The position numbers were made by a program, and so were the translations under genes. DNA of 5,980 nucleotides from Actinomycetes bacterium (GTDB lineage Bacteria; Actinomycetota; Actinomycetes; Propionibacteriales; Propionibacteriaceae). Positions 5,767 through 5,980 of the stretch are shown here, in pieces. The DNA lies in the NCBI GenBank assembly GCA_023436925.1, contig JAEZHJ010000004.1, positions 1 through 5,980 on the forward strand, in the 5' to 3' direction. Position 1 is the stretch's first letter. Each line of letters starts with the position of its first letter. The notes beneath the pieces were generated by a model that did not search any database, had not been told where the DNA came from, and saw only the letters and a program-made list of their open reading frames with translations.

Positions 5767-5924
5767 CACTGCTCCATCGGGCGCTTGAAGTAGGCGACCA
5801 GGTTCTGCGGGTTGGGGCCGGGCATCATCTGGACGAGTTCCCAGCCGTCAGCACCCCAGGTGTCGAGAATCTGCTTGGTGGCGTGGATCAACACCGGAAC
5901 GGTGGCGTACTCCCATTTCGTCAT
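5766..5924 (-). CDS. Small DUF4177-like protein
   Basis: A 52-residue protein of unknown function. It starts MTKWEYATVPV, has a central GADGWELVQMM (24-34) and ends with AYFKRP (44-49). The pattern of a KWEY strand, a helix, GWELV and a FKRP strand is that of DUF4177 proteins, small soluble actinobacterial and firmicute proteins without an assigned role. No cysteines, signal peptide or membrane segment is present. The ATG at 5924 lies six bases after a TACCCT -10 element, so the gene is probably leaderless and leads the five-gene transcript. Its TGA overlaps the RidA start. From memory, Rv3678A is a similar small gene in the same position beside the RidA-family gene, which supports a real coding region. 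Its size makes it easy to miss in automatic annotation. Confidence 0.78.
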   Translation of the reverse strand: MTKWEYATVPVLIHATKQILDTWGADGWELVQMMPGPNPQNLVAYFKRPMEQ

Positions 5925-5930
5925 GTGCAC

Positions 5931-5959
5931 AGGGTAGGACGCCGCGCCGACGGCGGGAA
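5931..5959 (-). promoter_or_regulatory. Leaderless promoter of the DUF4177-RidA-nth-tlpA-nudix cluster
   Basis: On the minus strand TACCCT (5936-5931) fits TANNNT and is followed by six bases (GTGCAC) and then the ATG at 5924. This is the same geometry as the promoter at 53-58. A weak -35, TTCCCG (5959-5954), lies 17 bases upstream. No Shine-Dalgarno sequence precedes the ATG. A CGGCGG-GAA-CCGCCG inverted repeat at 5951-5965 overlaps the -35 and could be an operator or a chance feature of GC-rich DNA. Confidence 0.55.
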
Positions 5960-5980
5960 CCGCCGCGCGCCGGCGACGAA

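Noticed and set aside
5937..5980. Coding or divergent promoter signal at the right edge.
   Set aside because: Only 44 GC-rich bases remain; apart from the 6-bp-stem inverted repeat at 5951-5965, nothing can be supported.

Overview
The window is a high-GC (roughly 70% by eye) chromosomal segment of an actinobacterium (Actinomycetota). The evidence is strong G/C bias at third codon positions, GTG and TTG starts, leaderless promoters (TANNNT six bases before an ATG), an actinobacterial Holin-X protein, and an nth - thioredoxin-like - Nudix order that, as I remember it, matches Mycobacterium tuberculosis Rv3674c-Rv3672c. I cannot place it to genus. Assignments rest on motifs read by eye; no database search was run.

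Left part, plus strand (1-1368): a leaderless gene for a class I methyltransferase-like protein (65-817), then a small two-helix membrane protein of the Holin-X family (895-1368) with its own ribosome binding site. Between this pair and the next gene, which converges on it, lies a short gap (1369-1474). The gap holds a near-perfect 21-bp tandem repeat (two full units and a partial third) and overlapping inverted repeats that probably act as a terminator.

Middle, minus strand (1475-3172): a complete GH13 alpha-glucosidase of the oligo-1,6-glucosidase type, intracellular, with all catalytic residues. A gap of about 160 bp (3173-3331) separates it from the operon upstream. That gap carries a likely terminator hairpin and a 10-bp palindrome but no gene.

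Right part, minus strand (3332-5924): five tightly packed genes read from 5924 down to 3332. They encode a 52-residue DUF4177 protein, a RidA/YjgF-family protein, endonuclease III (nth), an exported TlpA-like thiol-disulfide oxidoreductase, and a Nudix CoA-pyrophosphatase. Every junction overlaps: 1 or 4 bp, about 29 bp, 4 bp (ATGA), 4 bp (GTGA). This implies one translationally coupled transcript from a leaderless promoter at about 5931-5936. Four of the proteins fit a loose damage-control theme: reactive enamine removal, oxidised-base repair, thiol redox and CoA-pool cleanup. The theme is inference.

No tRNA, rRNA, CRISPR array, insertion sequence or phage module was seen. The Holin-X protein is not evidence of a prophage. 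I found no convincing undescribed defence or mobile system. The points most worth a second look are the compact five-gene operon, the paired leaderless promoters, the 21-bp repeat, and the GH13 gene sitting downstream of nudix.
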